Part shown: positions 16,201 to 23,860 of the stretch, one piece after another
Layout of the letters: the number at the start of each line of letters is the position of its first letter
How positions within the stretch are numbered: the stretch's first letter is position 1
From: Acidovorax sp. NCPPB 4044
Lineage (GTDB): Bacteria; Pseudomonadota; Gammaproteobacteria; Burkholderiales; Burkholderiaceae_C
NCBI RefSeq assembly: GCF_028069655.1
Contig: NZ_JAMCOS010000001.1
Span: 2,572,001 to 2,636,000, forward strand
Direction: 5' to 3'
DNA length: 64,000 nt
Made by a program: the position numbers and the translations under genes
The notes under the pieces: generated by a model
The model's input: the letters and a program-made list of their open reading frames with translations, nothing else
The model's database searches: none
Told to the model about the DNA's origin: nothing

Positions 16201-18872
16201 TTGTTCAGTGCCTTCACCGTGCCCGGGTGGGCAGCGTCGAAGAGCGGGTTCACTCCGCCGTCGGCGAAGTTGGACGGCTGCACGTCGCCGGCCTCCATCA
16301 CAGCGTACTGGAACGGCACGCGCTGGCCATCGCTCATCACCGCCGTGTCGCCCCGGCCGATCGCATGCGCGGCGTGCACCTGGTCGCCCACGGCGAACAC
16401 CATGGGCGCGCCCGTCTCGGGGCTGCGCGACGGGCCCAGGCGCATGTAATCGGGGCTCTGGGCCATGCCCTGCATCTGGACCACGCTGGCGGGTCGGGCT
16501 CGGTCGCGGTTCTGGATCTCGGGGGTGGCCGCGCCCACGGCGCCGGTGGCCTCGGGGTTCGTGCCGGCGCGCTTCGTCTTCACGGCGGCCCACTCGTTCT
16601 GCAGGCGATCCCACGCGGGCGAGCCCCGGCGCAGCCGCGCCACGTTCTCGCCGCGCTCGGCCACGAACTGCGGCCAGGTCTTGGCGCGCACCGCGCCGGG
16701 GTCGAAGGCGTCCACCGCCGGCGCGGCGGCAGTCGGCTGCGCACCTTCGGAAGCCAGCGCATGCCCGGCGCGTTCCCGGCTGCGCACGCGCGGCGCCCCA
16801 CGCTCCTGGATGAGCGCTTCCATGCTGCTGTTGTCCGCGCCCCAGTCCTCGGCCCGCTCGGCGGCCTTGGGCAGTGGCGCACGTTCGCGAGCCCCACGGA
16901 AGCCGAAGTAGGCGTCCGCCACTCGGCGCACGGCCTGGCGCTCGCCGTCATCCAGCCCCGGCTCGCCGATCCTCTCCAGCGCGCCATCGAGCCGGCCCAC
17001 GATCTGCACCGTGTTCCCCACGTCTTCGTCCAGCAGGTTCTGCAGGGCGTCGCGGACGCGCCGGCTGCGCAGTTGGGCATCCACGCGCTGGATCGCCTCG
17101 CCGTCGATCTGCGCAGGCGACCCGGCCTGCGCGGCCCCCGCCGCGGGCTGCTGCCCTTCGGTCGCCACGTTCAGCTCCAGCCAGGCGTCTTCCAGTCGCT
17201 CGCGCAGCTGCTGCACGTCGCCGGCCTGGGTGTAGGCCGAGCCAGCGCGCACGCGGTCCTGCAGCTCGCCCAGCGGGTCATCCACCGGCCGGCGGTAGAC
17301 ACGCTCGAATTCCTGCCGCTCCTGCGGCGTCAGCCGGTCGCCCACCGGTGCCTCCGGCACGGGCTCCGCAGCCGGCATCGGCTCTTCGGTGACGGCGGGC
17401 GGCGTGACGTCGGCGCCCGCCACCAGGACCTGGGCCTCCTGTTCCGCGAAGCGCCGCACATGGGGCGGCATGTCGGAGCGCTCCAGCTGCGCCAGCAGCT
17501 CGATGGCGTTCTGCTTCGTCTCGCCCGTCGCGCCGCGGGCTACGGCTTCCAGTTCCTGCAGCAGCTGCGGCCGGGCCTCTGGTTGGGCCGGTTCGCCCGG
17601 CGCTGCCGCGGCCTCGGCGGGCGCTGCAGCCACGGCCGGCGGTTGCTCCGGGATCGGCGCCTGGGCGGGCGCCGTGGCTGGCCCTTCCTCGCTGGCCGCC
17701 TCGACCGGGGCGGCGGCTGGCTCCGCGGCCGGCTTGCCCGGCGTGCCCTTCTGGGTGAGGCCGGTGTACGCGCCGCGCGCGGCCCCCGGTGCACCGCCGC
17801 CCATGGCGCCCAGCACGAAGTTCGCCGCGCTCCCCTCGCCGATTTCCTTGTTTCCCACCACCGACTTGGTGCCCAGGTCGGACGCCACACCCTCGGTCAG
17901 CTCCTGTGTCCCCTCCTCCAGCGACGACATGGCGCCGCCGGCCGCGGCCCGGCCCAGCACCGACTTGCCCGCCGCGCGCTGCAGCACCTTGTCCAGTCCG
18001 CCCGTCACCAGGCTGCCGGTGAAGCGGTCGCCCAGCGCGGCCACCGCGCCCTGGAGCAGCGCGCTGGTGTCTTCCGCCTTCCGGCTCACGATCTGGCGGG
18101 CCTCCGCCGGCAACGCGCCCGCGTCCACCATGCGTTTGAAGAGCGGGCTGTGCTCCTGCAGTTGCTCGTCCGTCATCTTCGCCACGAAGTCACGGGCGTT
18201 GCCCACGCCCTCGCCCGCGGCCATCGCGCCGCCCACGGCCCCGGCCGCCGACGGGCTGCGCGTCGCGAGCGCCGTGGCCACCACCGGCAGCATCGACCCG
18301 AACACATCCGCCCCCTGCATGGCGAAACCACGGAACGAGGGGTTCGATCCGAAATCGATCTCGCCCTTCAGCAAGTTGCCGGTGATCTGCGAACCCGCCA
18401 CCGCGTCCTTGGTGGCCTGGCTCGTCGTGTCCACGATGGCCTGCTGCGCGGCCTTGCCCGCGCGCGCCAGCGGTGCAGCGCCGGGCACACTCACGGCTCC
18501 GGCGATGCGCTCGCCCTGGAGCTCGCGGCGGTCCAGCTGCCGCTCGCTCATCGGCCCGTTGATCGCCTCGTCCGTGTCCACGCCAGGGATGAAGGCTCCG
18601 CCCGGCATGACGGTGTCCGGGTCGCCGCCCGCGCCGCTGCGCACGCCCGCGCGCAGGCCCGACTGGATGGCCTCGGGGATGGAAGCAACGCCCGACACCA
18701 CCGCGCCGGCCGCGCGCTTGCCCATGTCGGCAATGAACTCGCCTACGCCTCCGGACTTCTTGGCCGCAGGCTTGGGTGGATCTACGGGCGCGTATGCCTC
18801 CCACCACTTCTCGCCTTCGGCAGGCTTGCCCTCGTCAGTCGGGAATGACTCCCACCAGTTTCCTTGCGCCAT
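13245..18872 (-). CDS. Giant phage virion-associated protein, C-terminally truncated by the prophage boundary
   Basis: The open frame gives 1875 residues, but only the first 1650 or so look phage-derived. The N-terminus has WW repeats (NWWESFPTDEG, KWWEAYAPVD), then long Ala-rich helical and membrane-like stretches (residues 40-400), Pro/Ala linkers, and a better folded central region (about 800-1180). Near residues 1390-1430 an HEALGHHGLAG motif resembles a zinc-metallopeptidase HExxH site. The length and make-up suit an ejected internal virion protein of a podophage. After about 13900 the frame reads through host DNA antisense to the KGG gene up to a stop at 13245, so the native C-terminus is lost. 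AGGAG precedes the ATG. Confidence 0.7.
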   Translation of the reverse strand: MAQGNWWESFPTDEGKPAEGEKWWEAYAPVDPPKPAAKKSGGVGEFIADMGKRAAGAVVSGVASIPEAIQSGLRAGVRSGAGGDPDTVMPGGAFIPGVDTDEAINGPMSERQLDRRELQGERIAGAVSVPGAAPLARAGKAAQQAIVDTTSQATKDAVAGSQITGNLLKGEIDFGSNPSFRGFAMQGADVFGSMLPVVATALATRSPSAAGAVGGAMAAGEGVGNARDFVAKMTDEQLQEHSPLFKRMVDAGALPAEARQIVSRKAEDTSALLQGAVAALGDRFTGSLVTGGLDKVLQRAAGKSVLGRAAAGGAMSSLEEGTQELTEGVASDLGTKSVVGNKEIGEGSAANFVLGAMGGGAPGAARGAYTGLTQKGTPGKPAAEPAAAPVEAASEEGPATAPAQAPIPEQPPAVAAAPAEAAAAPGEPAQPEARPQLLQELEAVARGATGETKQNAIELLAQLERSDMPPHVRRFAEQEAQVLVAGADVTPPAVTEEPMPAAEPVPEAPVGDRLTPQERQEFERVYRRPVDDPLGELQDRVRAGSAYTQAGDVQQLRERLEDAWLELNVATEGQQPAAGAAQAGSPAQIDGEAIQRVDAQLRSRRVRDALQNLLDEDVGNTVQIVGRLDGALERIGEPGLDDGERQAVRRVADAYFGFRGARERAPLPKAAERAEDWGADNSSMEALIQERGAPRVRSRERAGHALASEGAQPTAAAPAVDAFDPGAVRAKTWPQFVAERGENVARLRRGSPAWDRLQNEWAAVKTKRAGTNPEATGAVGAATPEIQNRDRARPASVVQMQGMAQSPDYMRLGPSRSPETGAPMVFAVGDQVHAAHAIGRGDTAVMSDGQRVPFQYAVMEAGDVQPSNFADGGVNPLFDAAHPGTVKALNNGRTAGLRAAYERGTADSYRQELMADSAVHGIDPRVIAGMRAPMLVRLYSERDNQANMGAKSQSQALGLSAAEQAATDAALLDAGVLDVLEAGDMAGAANRDFARAFVGKLQAEGQDVAGMLDAGGALSPAGVVRLQAALVHKAYSDGDLVESMFGSTDNDIRAIGEALKDVAGEWANLRQAAAVGAVNPQVDVTGNLLQAIRLVQKARRERASLYDAINQVDMVTGDVPDPMTVGVLRLLYSGHYLTRALGRERVSQALRDYLGAAAATRAEGDMFGEQVGPAAILSALSAQPTEKASDAAATTEPTGQPTPAAAQGERGAAGSDAAGRGADEPGGQARGPVADRAGADPAEDGRRSGREDAQDPGGQPDGEGDQGAAEDGRGEVAAEPAPAADPEPAVPEPALQSQEPVQYVPQSRSKGDTGVADDFDVDGFLRTMDEVAAIPEEARAQAVARTEAAASAIRAGWANGPEVVVAFDMADPKVPQQVRDADLSQRSRGAGGSPEGFYFGGKVYLLAEQLPREQDVARVLMHEALGHHGLAGVFGPGLEAVRQQIAQVRPAEVRRKAAEYGLDYNDRAQRMQAAEEVLAEIAQTRPELGFVQRAVAAVRSWARVHIPGLSGLRMTDAEIIRDFILPARGWVERGRRAATAPAAAGGAPALAFSLSDGALAQARAKWAGVVDQFVRGGLDATKTYEVLPSSTAVMKMLGLPDLPVHAGVHAMDALYNHGVKPSQMKQILDELANPRMVMVWNKGSRGELSLNFVTSMAADSSAVCKKPKVDGLPEPRGRPAHRGAVGGARPGSGVLRNARTGACRSSAGRKRRRPPGHMPGGLLLFAGHPATRPACVLRARAHRAHACLGSTVVLVALATGFCVLLAAATAGAAAVGIVLGAAAAALVLAALVAAVLIAAAVAHAAGAAGFLGAEFVGISAGMRSASAFSGDFALAFRVHAGKSATGTATLVTLVVIALVALIRCHVISPLEHNEG
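13278..13625 (+). CDS. KGG-motif stress-induced small protein
   Basis: 115 residues, hydrophilic and probably disordered. The N-terminal region is Gly/Asn/Gln/Ser-rich. It is followed by two copies of the general-stress KGG-type repeat: GFAGMDPERQREIAAEGGRA and then the HEFSSEEARRAGSMS unit. The C-terminus is again Gly/Ser/Asn/Gln-rich and ends in KNDR. Related small proteins are induced by stress or desiccation; the molecular role is unknown. AAAGGAG lies seven bases before the ATG and a strong hairpin follows at 13702-13742, so it is monocistronic. Confidence 0.8.
   Translation: MASNQGNQGNNNQGNQGSGSGRGFAGMDPERQREIAAEGGRAAHASGNAHEFSSEEARRAGSMSHGGGNQNSGNQSGENQGSSSGTQNNANSGGTRGGSSQQHAEAGRQSHKNDR
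13702..13742 (+). terminator. Rho-independent terminator of the KGG gene
   Basis: Perfect 14-bp inverted repeat (AGGAGGAGGCCGCC at 13702-13715 and its complement at 13729-13742) around a 13-base loop, followed by a pyrimidine-rich CTCTTTCT stretch. It lies 77 bases after the stop. Confidence 0.75.
15044..15304 (-). CDS. Possible nested out-of-frame gene, 86 residues
   Basis: An 86-residue frame lying entirely inside the giant virion gene on the same strand but in another frame. Its composition is that of a normal helical protein (EEPLAATLLAAVLMSQGG ... SRMAKAIKELQKTGVVK). The main frame over the same bases is low-complexity Gly/Ala/Asp/Arg text typical of a non-coding shadow. Either a true nested gene exists, or the main frame is a tolerated linker here. 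The ribosome-binding site is weak (GAGAAAG 9-10 bases upstream). Function unknown. Confidence 0.45.
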   Translation of the reverse strand: MQQQPPNQPDNPHPQPRKASEEPLAATLLAAVLMSQGGKHGDPSQIEQGQTLLKMADAAAGKMPKIPADSRMAKAIKELQKTGVVK

Positions 18873-18988
18873 ACCTTGCTCCTGTAACCGGAGCAGGTTG
18901 GCAGGCTTGGCACGGGAGGATCAAATACGTCGTCGGCCTGGACTCCTACAAATCCGCGACGAAAGGCAAAAACCAATCTCGAGAGTTT

Positions 18989-19588
18989 TCAGACTGCCCA
19001 GTACTCGGGCGGCCTCTGCCGGCCAAACGTTCTGTCTACCGCAGTCGCAAAGGATCGAAAAGATGGGCAGCGCTTATATACTTTTTGCAGGTCAAGGTGC
19101 GGTGCAATGAGCTTGTTATGCGTTGCATTAGAGTACAGCGGTTTCGCCTTTGCCCTGCATATTGCCTCGATTTCGGTTTTGGCGTGCCTAATATTTTCAG
19201 GATTCTCGATCTCTCTCACCAAGGGAAGAGATGTAAAAACCTTTCTGCAGGCATTAACATCAGCGAGTATCCAAGACTCAATCATAGCCACAGGCACAAC
19301 ACAGATTGCCAGCCTCCCGTTCAAAGAGGCAGGCTTGATAACCTTCTCCATAACTTCACGACTCTTTCCGGCGGGATCGAGCGAATCTGCATCGTGACAA
19401 ATAAAGACGGTGCGCACCGCTTTAAGTTTGGCCATACCGTTCAATTCTCGAGCACCATCTTTCAGCAACTCAGAACCCGACCCAAAACCTTTACCAATTA
19501 CCGGCACGCTTTTGTCATCACAAATGCTACGCACTATCTCCTTAAGCATGGCATAGTCCGACTTATCCTCAGCCAGAATTGCAAACAT
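18989..19588 (-). CDS. DUF4276-type TOPRIM-like protein, partner of the upstream ATPase
   Basis: 199 residues. The N-terminal LAEDKSDYAMLKEIV has the conserved acidic residue expected of a TOPRIM-like fold, and VFICHDADSL supplies a DxD-type second motif. The remainder includes an AMIESWILAD segment, as in DUF4276/RloB-like proteins. TOPRIM domains bind divalent metal and often cut nucleic acid. The start overlaps the ATPase stop (TAATG), so the two are a coupled pair. GC is near 45%, far below the flanking phage and host DNA, which points to recent transfer. An anti-phage effector role is inferred from the gene pairing. Confidence 0.75.
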   Translation of the reverse strand: MFAILAEDKSDYAMLKEIVRSICDDKSVPVIGKGFGSGSELLKDGARELNGMAKLKAVRTVFICHDADSLDPAGKSREVMEKVIKPASLNGRLAICVVPVAMIESWILADVNACRKVFTSLPLVREIENPENIRHAKTEIEAICRAKAKPLYSNATHNKLIAPHLDLQKVYKRCPSFRSFATAVDRTFGRQRPPEYWAV

Positions 19589-20751
19589 TATCCCTCAATC
19601 ATATCAATAAAATTATACAAAGGGCCATCGTTCTGCAAGTAGGCAGTGGCTGCATCTAGCTCATCGATTGATAACTCCCTCACCGAAGTCACGCCACCGT
19701 TAGAGTGAACAATTCTAATTTCATTCGGACTTGCTGCATTCATCACTTCTGGAGAGTGAGTTGCAATCAATATCTGACGCTCGGCAACATAAGTCCGCAG
19801 CATAGGAAGTATTTCATGGAGCAACCCGGCATGGATGCCGTCTTCTGGCTGCTCCAGCATGAAAACGCTATCTTCTTGATAAAAGAATGCAACGAATAGT
19901 TTAATTAACCTACGAGTACCAAAAGACAGCTCATTCCAACCACGGGCGTCGCCTGAAGCCTGATACTTTGGCGTCCAATTAAAGACGTAAAACCGCGGTT
20001 TTCCGTGCAAATCAAGCGCCACCTCGGCGATATCAAAGGAATCGATTATCCCTATTTGGCACAGCAGCGCTGTTAACTCTTCATATACTTCGGGCTTTCG
20101 ATTTTTCAGATCAAGAAGCCGCATTTCAGTATCAGAGGGGAGCGCAGCAGTCTGTACCGGCGACTTTTGCCAGCTCAGAAAATCTTCAGCAGCTAAAAAA
20201 CGCGAGCTACGTTCAGTTGAAGGGGTGTCGAGATGGTTGTGACTAAATTTAGAGACAAACCGAACAAAACTCTGCACCACTGGGGTCGCGCTATGCGCTG
20301 GTAGAAGTGACGTTATGGATAGGCTCGCAACCGAACTGTCACCAATAGGCAATTTTATACCCTCAATACCAACGGTAACTTCATTGTTTTCACGAACATA
20401 TATTCTGTCGAGAGATCCGTTCGCCAACCTGGCGTGGAGCGATTCGAGAACCGAAAAATCTACCCTGTGTGATGAGTTTGTGTACACCACGCGCGCACCA
20501 ACTTCGACAGAATAAACCAGTTTCTTACCATCAATCAATACTTCAACGCCAACACCTTGAGCCTCCCCGCTTCCAATTTCATCATACGAAATTGCATTAG
20601 TGCTTAGTATTTCAGACACCCAGTGAAGGGCACGGAATATGTTAGTTTTTCCGACACCATTTTTACCCACAAGAACAAGAAGATCTCCGATATCAGAGAT
20701 CACAACATTCTCACAGGACTTAAATCTCTTTATTACAAGCTTTGTAAGCAT
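19588..20751 (-). CDS. ABC/OLD-like AAA ATPase of a putative defence pair
   Basis: 387 residues. The N-terminus is SMC/OLD-like (LTKLVIKRFKSCENVVI). Then come Walker A (VLVGKNGVGKTN, residues 27-38), an ABC-type signature (ELSFGTRRLIKLF), Walker B (SVFMLEQPEDGIHAGLL) and the H-loop (IATHSPEVM). It has no TOPRIM domain of its own; that activity is probably supplied by the overlapping downstream gene. ATPase plus TOPRIM-like pairs occur in phage-exclusion systems such as PARIS and the AbiL/RloB-type modules; the exact family is not assigned here. Base composition is low-GC (27 of 60 in one counted line). Confidence 0.82.
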   Translation of the reverse strand: MLTKLVIKRFKSCENVVISDIGDLLVLVGKNGVGKTNIFRALHWVSEILSTNAISYDEIGSGEAQGVGVEVLIDGKKLVYSVEVGARVVYTNSSHRVDFSVLESLHARLANGSLDRIYVRENNEVTVGIEGIKLPIGDSSVASLSITSLLPAHSATPVVQSFVRFVSKFSHNHLDTPSTERSSRFLAAEDFLSWQKSPVQTAALPSDTEMRLLDLKNRKPEVYEELTALLCQIGIIDSFDIAEVALDLHGKPRFYVFNWTPKYQASGDARGWNELSFGTRRLIKLFVAFFYQEDSVFMLEQPEDGIHAGLLHEILPMLRTYVAERQILIATHSPEVMNAASPNEIRIVHSNGGVTSVRELSIDELDAATAYLQNDGPLYNFIDMIEG

Positions 20752-21051
20752 TTAGTTACCTTACGCCGCAAAGTCCACGTTCGGTACGGATCGCAAGGAG
20801 CTGCGGCAAGCGGCAGTGTCGCACATTGCGCAAGCTACCGTCTTACGGAAAGGATTGAGACTACGTCTCTCTTTCGGATCAAGAGCCAGACCTTCGCGCA
20901 TGAGCGGCTGATGATCGCGAACTCTCCCGCCACGGCTCTCGTCCGTGGCTCTTGAGCTAGGTACAGCGCCCAATACCACCAGGGCTACAGGCACGCAATC
21001 AAATGATCACCTCCCGTCCTGCTGCTACAGTCCCCGCACCGGAGGACACCC
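20752..21051. other. Intergenic region upstream of the ATPase/TOPRIM pair
   Basis: 300 bases between the ATPase start and the plus-strand 80-residue gene. A GCCACGG...CCGTGGC hairpin lies near 20930-20955. A 77-codon minus frame (20761-20994) has no ribosome-binding site worth the name. The promoter of the two-gene insert should be here; GC rises again to host-like levels within this stretch, so the insert boundary is probably near 20760. Confidence 0.45.
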
Positions 21052-21294
21052 ATGAACACAAAGCCCATCTACATCATCACCGCCGCCGTGCTGGCCTGGG
21101 GCGCGTGGATGTTCCGGTATGAGCTTGTGCAGCCTGGCAGCGGTGTCCACGTCTACCGCCTCGACCGCTGGACCGGCGACATCGCTGGAGCGTCCGGCCA
21201 GGGCATCAAGAAGCTCGACTACCAGGCCCCGGAGTCCAAGCAGGCCGAGGGCTGGTGGAGCAAATACCCTCGCGCCGACGAGCCGGCCAAGTAG
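21052..21294 (+). CDS. Small membrane-anchored protein in the prophage
   Basis: 80 residues with a strong CGGAGGA site eight bases before the ATG. One N-terminal hydrophobic segment (residues 5-20, YIITAAVLAWGAWMF) is followed by a soluble part with VHVYRLDRWTGDI and a Lys/Trp-rich tail. It is the only gene in the block on the plus strand and converges on the 484-residue virion gene four bases away. That orientation suggests a separately transcribed accessory (moron) gene. Function unknown. Confidence 0.65.
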   Translation: MNTKPIYIITAAVLAWGAWMFRYELVQPGSGVHVYRLDRWTGDIAGASGQGIKKLDYQAPESKQAEGWWSKYPRADEPAK

Positions 21295-21299
21295 CTCGG

Positions 21300-22754
21300 T
21301 CAGGGCTTGATTCTCACCACGCCGTTCGGGTCTACGAACTTCGACCCACTGGGAAGCTTTTCCACCTCGGCCTTGCTTTCAACCTTGCGAGGCCGCTCCC
21401 GCTGCACATAGGCCATGAGCGCTTCGTCGGTGGTCCGAAATTTGCCTTTGCCCACGAAGTCCCAGAACTTGTTCTCGCCCTCCGCATCGTGCTGCGGGCC
21501 CATGGCACCGTTGTCCGGCGTGAAGAACTTGCGCACCATGCCCACGTCGATGTCGGTGCGGCCCTTCCCCGTGCCGGGGATCTGGATCAGCCCCAGGCGC
21601 GCGGCCCGCGCCCCGGCTTCGGAGATGCTGGGATCTTGCTCCCGGGCCAGCGCCTCGCGCACGCTCATGATGTCCCGACGGTCGGCCAGCCGCTCGCTGC
21701 GGTCGGCCATGGCAAGGCCGTGGGCCTGGGCCGCGCGGGCGTCGGCGTTGCCAGCGCGGCGGTCGGCGTTGTCTGCCCGGGCCTCGCCCCGCAGGCGCAG
21801 CCCGAAGTTCGCCTCGTTCCAGGCATGCTGCAGCAGTGCGCTCGGGTCGTTCAGGCTCTGCGCCATCGCAAGCATGCCGCGCTGATCCACCGTGCGGCTG
21901 GGCGCGGGCTTTCCATCGAGGCCAGTCGAGTTGATGACGTACCCACCGTCCGGCCCGCGCTCGATGCCGGTGATCTTCGTGGCGCCCGGGACGTACTTGT
22001 TGTAGTAGTCCACGAGCGCCTGCGTGTTGCCGGCCTGGAAGGCGGCCATGGCCGGTGCTGCGTCCTTCTCGCGATTCCTGGCGTCGAGGCGGATCTTCGC
22101 ATCCGCCAGGCCGTAGAACTGGTGCAGAGCGTCCTCGGCCTGCTTGCTGTGCCCGGCCTGGGCGAGTCGGCCAGCACGCTGCTGGATGTTGTTCAGGTAC
22201 AGGTCCGGCGTCGCTTCGATCGGCTTGCCGTCAGGGCCGACCATGGCGGCTTTCAACGCGGCGCCCGATTCCTGGTCGATGGCCTCGATGCTGTCCTCGC
22301 GTTCCCACTGCTTCTCCTGCCGCGCCTGCTGCTTGGCGGCGAAGATCCCCTGCCGCGCCTGCTGGGCCATTCGCATGCCGCCCTCGGGGTCGTACTTGCC
22401 AAGCACGCCAGCAAAGGCCTGGGCCCGGGCGTTGTCGGCCACGTCCTGACCTTGGCCCGCGTACCGTTTTCCCATGAAGTCCGTGACGCCCTGCATGGCC
22501 ACGGTCTTGGAATCGCCTGTGGCGTTCTTCGCAACGTAGGACTTCGATGCGGGGTCGAACTGAACACTGTCGAAGCCCTGCTTGACCAAGTTGTCCAACT
22601 CCTGGCCCTGCTGCGCCGTGAAGCCCGTGGACTCCTCCGGCTTGGCGTTGGCCACCTCGGCCGTCTCGATCTCGCGCGCAACCTTCGTTGTCGTGTCGAA
22701 CGCCGCGTTGAAGTTCTTGAGGAAATCGGAAACCGAAGAACGTCCTTGTCGCAT
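21300..22754 (-). CDS. Phage virion-associated protein, 484 residues
   Basis: 484 residues from an ATG that shares one base with the preceding stop (a GTG one codon earlier is also possible). The protein is hydrophilic, mostly helical and rich in Ala/Gln/Arg (MAQQARQGIFAAKQQARQEK, LRGEARADNADRRAGNADAR), which suits an internal core or ejection protein. It ends with KLPSGSKFVDPNGVVRIKP. There are no enzyme motifs and no signal peptide. Placement between the S74-type gene and the giant gene supports a structural role. Confidence 0.65.
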   Translation of the reverse strand: MRQGRSSVSDFLKNFNAAFDTTTKVAREIETAEVANAKPEESTGFTAQQGQELDNLVKQGFDSVQFDPASKSYVAKNATGDSKTVAMQGVTDFMGKRYAGQGQDVADNARAQAFAGVLGKYDPEGGMRMAQQARQGIFAAKQQARQEKQWEREDSIEAIDQESGAALKAAMVGPDGKPIEATPDLYLNNIQQRAGRLAQAGHSKQAEDALHQFYGLADAKIRLDARNREKDAAPAMAAFQAGNTQALVDYYNKYVPGATKITGIERGPDGGYVINSTGLDGKPAPSRTVDQRGMLAMAQSLNDPSALLQHAWNEANFGLRLRGEARADNADRRAGNADARAAQAHGLAMADRSERLADRRDIMSVREALAREQDPSISEAGARAARLGLIQIPGTGKGRTDIDVGMVRKFFTPDNGAMGPQHDAEGENKFWDFVGKGKFRTTDEALMAYVQRERPRKVESKAEVEKLPSGSKFVDPNGVVRIKP

Positions 22755-23860
22755 CACGCAACCTCCTTGAAATCGACGCCGAGCCTGTCGTAATCCACGC
22801 GCATGTACCCGGATTCGTCCAGGCTCACTGCTTCAGGGAACGCCTTCTGAACCTCGTCGGCCATGACGCCGATGTATCGGCGGCCCTGAGCGTCATCCTG
22901 GTAGCTGAACTGGTAGAGGTTCAGTCCGGTGCGCCCATCCACCCCGGCCTCTGAGATGTCTCGCTTCAGCCGGCGGTCGGAGAAGATGCCGGTCTTCGCA
23001 ATGCCTGCGGCGAAGCCGCCGACGCCGCCGAGGATGCCGCCGATGCTTTCCCCTTGCCGCTGCATATTCGCGTGGTAGTTGGCCTGTGCACCATACATCG
23101 AGGTTGCGTTCGAACCCATCTGCCCGGCTGCACCCGCGGCTTGACCGTATCCGCTGTTCAAACCGGCAAGCCCCGTGTTTGCGATGCTCTGCCCTGCGGC
23201 GCCGAAGCCGGCTGTGGCAGCTGTCGCCTGGATGCCCATCGCCGGATAGCCGGCCAGCGCGTTGCTCGCGCGATCCGTGAGCGCACGGCCTTCGGCCCGG
23301 GCCGCGGTGCGCGCGCCGTTCTTCGCCTGGGCGAGCGCGAGCCCGGTCTGGGCGATCAGCGCGTTGTTGGTGGACCCGAATTTGCCGTCCTTCGGGTTGA
23401 TGCCCATGCGGGCCATCTCGGCGGCTGATGTCCGGCTCGCGCTGGTGTAGGCCTGCGACACGTCCGCCGCGGCCTGGCCCGCCAGCTCCTCGCGCTTCGC
23501 CTCCGTGTTGAAGGTCGCAGCGTCCTGGATCATCCGGTCCTGCTGGCCGGTCAGTTGGTCGCGACGGCCCAGGGCGTACTCGCGGTCCTGCTGGGATTGC
23601 TCCCACGCCTTGCGAGAGGTGTCCAGCGCGAACTGGGTCTGCTCTTTCTGCAGCGGCGCCATCTCGTCGCTCTGGGCCAGGATGCGCTGGATCGCGCCGT
23701 CCTGTATGCCCATGCTTCGGATTTGCGCCTCGACCAGGCGCGGGTCGGGCGCGGGGGCGCCGCTGCCCTTCCCGCCTTCGAGCGTGATCCGGCCACCCGG
23801 GCGCGGCGAGAACGCGCCGCTCGGGAGCATGTCCCATTCGTGTTTATGCCACCGGCACAT
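22754..23860 (-). CDS. Phage structural protein with C-terminal S74-type chaperone domain
   Basis: 368 residues. The first 270 are Ala/Gln/Gly-rich and helical. The C-terminal 75 residues read as an intramolecular chaperone of peptidase S74 type: FSDRRLKRDISEAG, YQFSYQDDAQGRRYIGVMAD, then EVQKAFPEAV and YMRVDYDRLGV. This domain normally trimerises tail fibres and then cleaves itself off; here it sits on a protein without a visible beta-helix. The ATG at 23860 has AAAGGA eight bases upstream and overlaps the acetyltransferase end by 17 bases. Confidence 0.8.
   Translation of the reverse strand: MCRWHKHEWDMLPSGAFSPRPGGRITLEGGKGSGAPAPDPRLVEAQIRSMGIQDGAIQRILAQSDEMAPLQKEQTQFALDTSRKAWEQSQQDREYALGRRDQLTGQQDRMIQDAATFNTEAKREELAGQAAADVSQAYTSASRTSAAEMARMGINPKDGKFGSTNNALIAQTGLALAQAKNGARTAARAEGRALTDRASNALAGYPAMGIQATAATAGFGAAGQSIANTGLAGLNSGYGQAAGAAGQMGSNATSMYGAQANYHANMQRQGESIGGILGGVGGFAAGIAKTGIFSDRRLKRDISEAGVDGRTGLNLYQFSYQDDAQGRRYIGVMADEVQKAFPEAVSLDESGYMRVDYDRLGVDFKEVA

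Noticed and set aside
20761..20994. Minus-strand 77-codon frame upstream of the ATPase
   Set aside because: No ribosome-binding site, no protein character and it lies in the probable promoter region.
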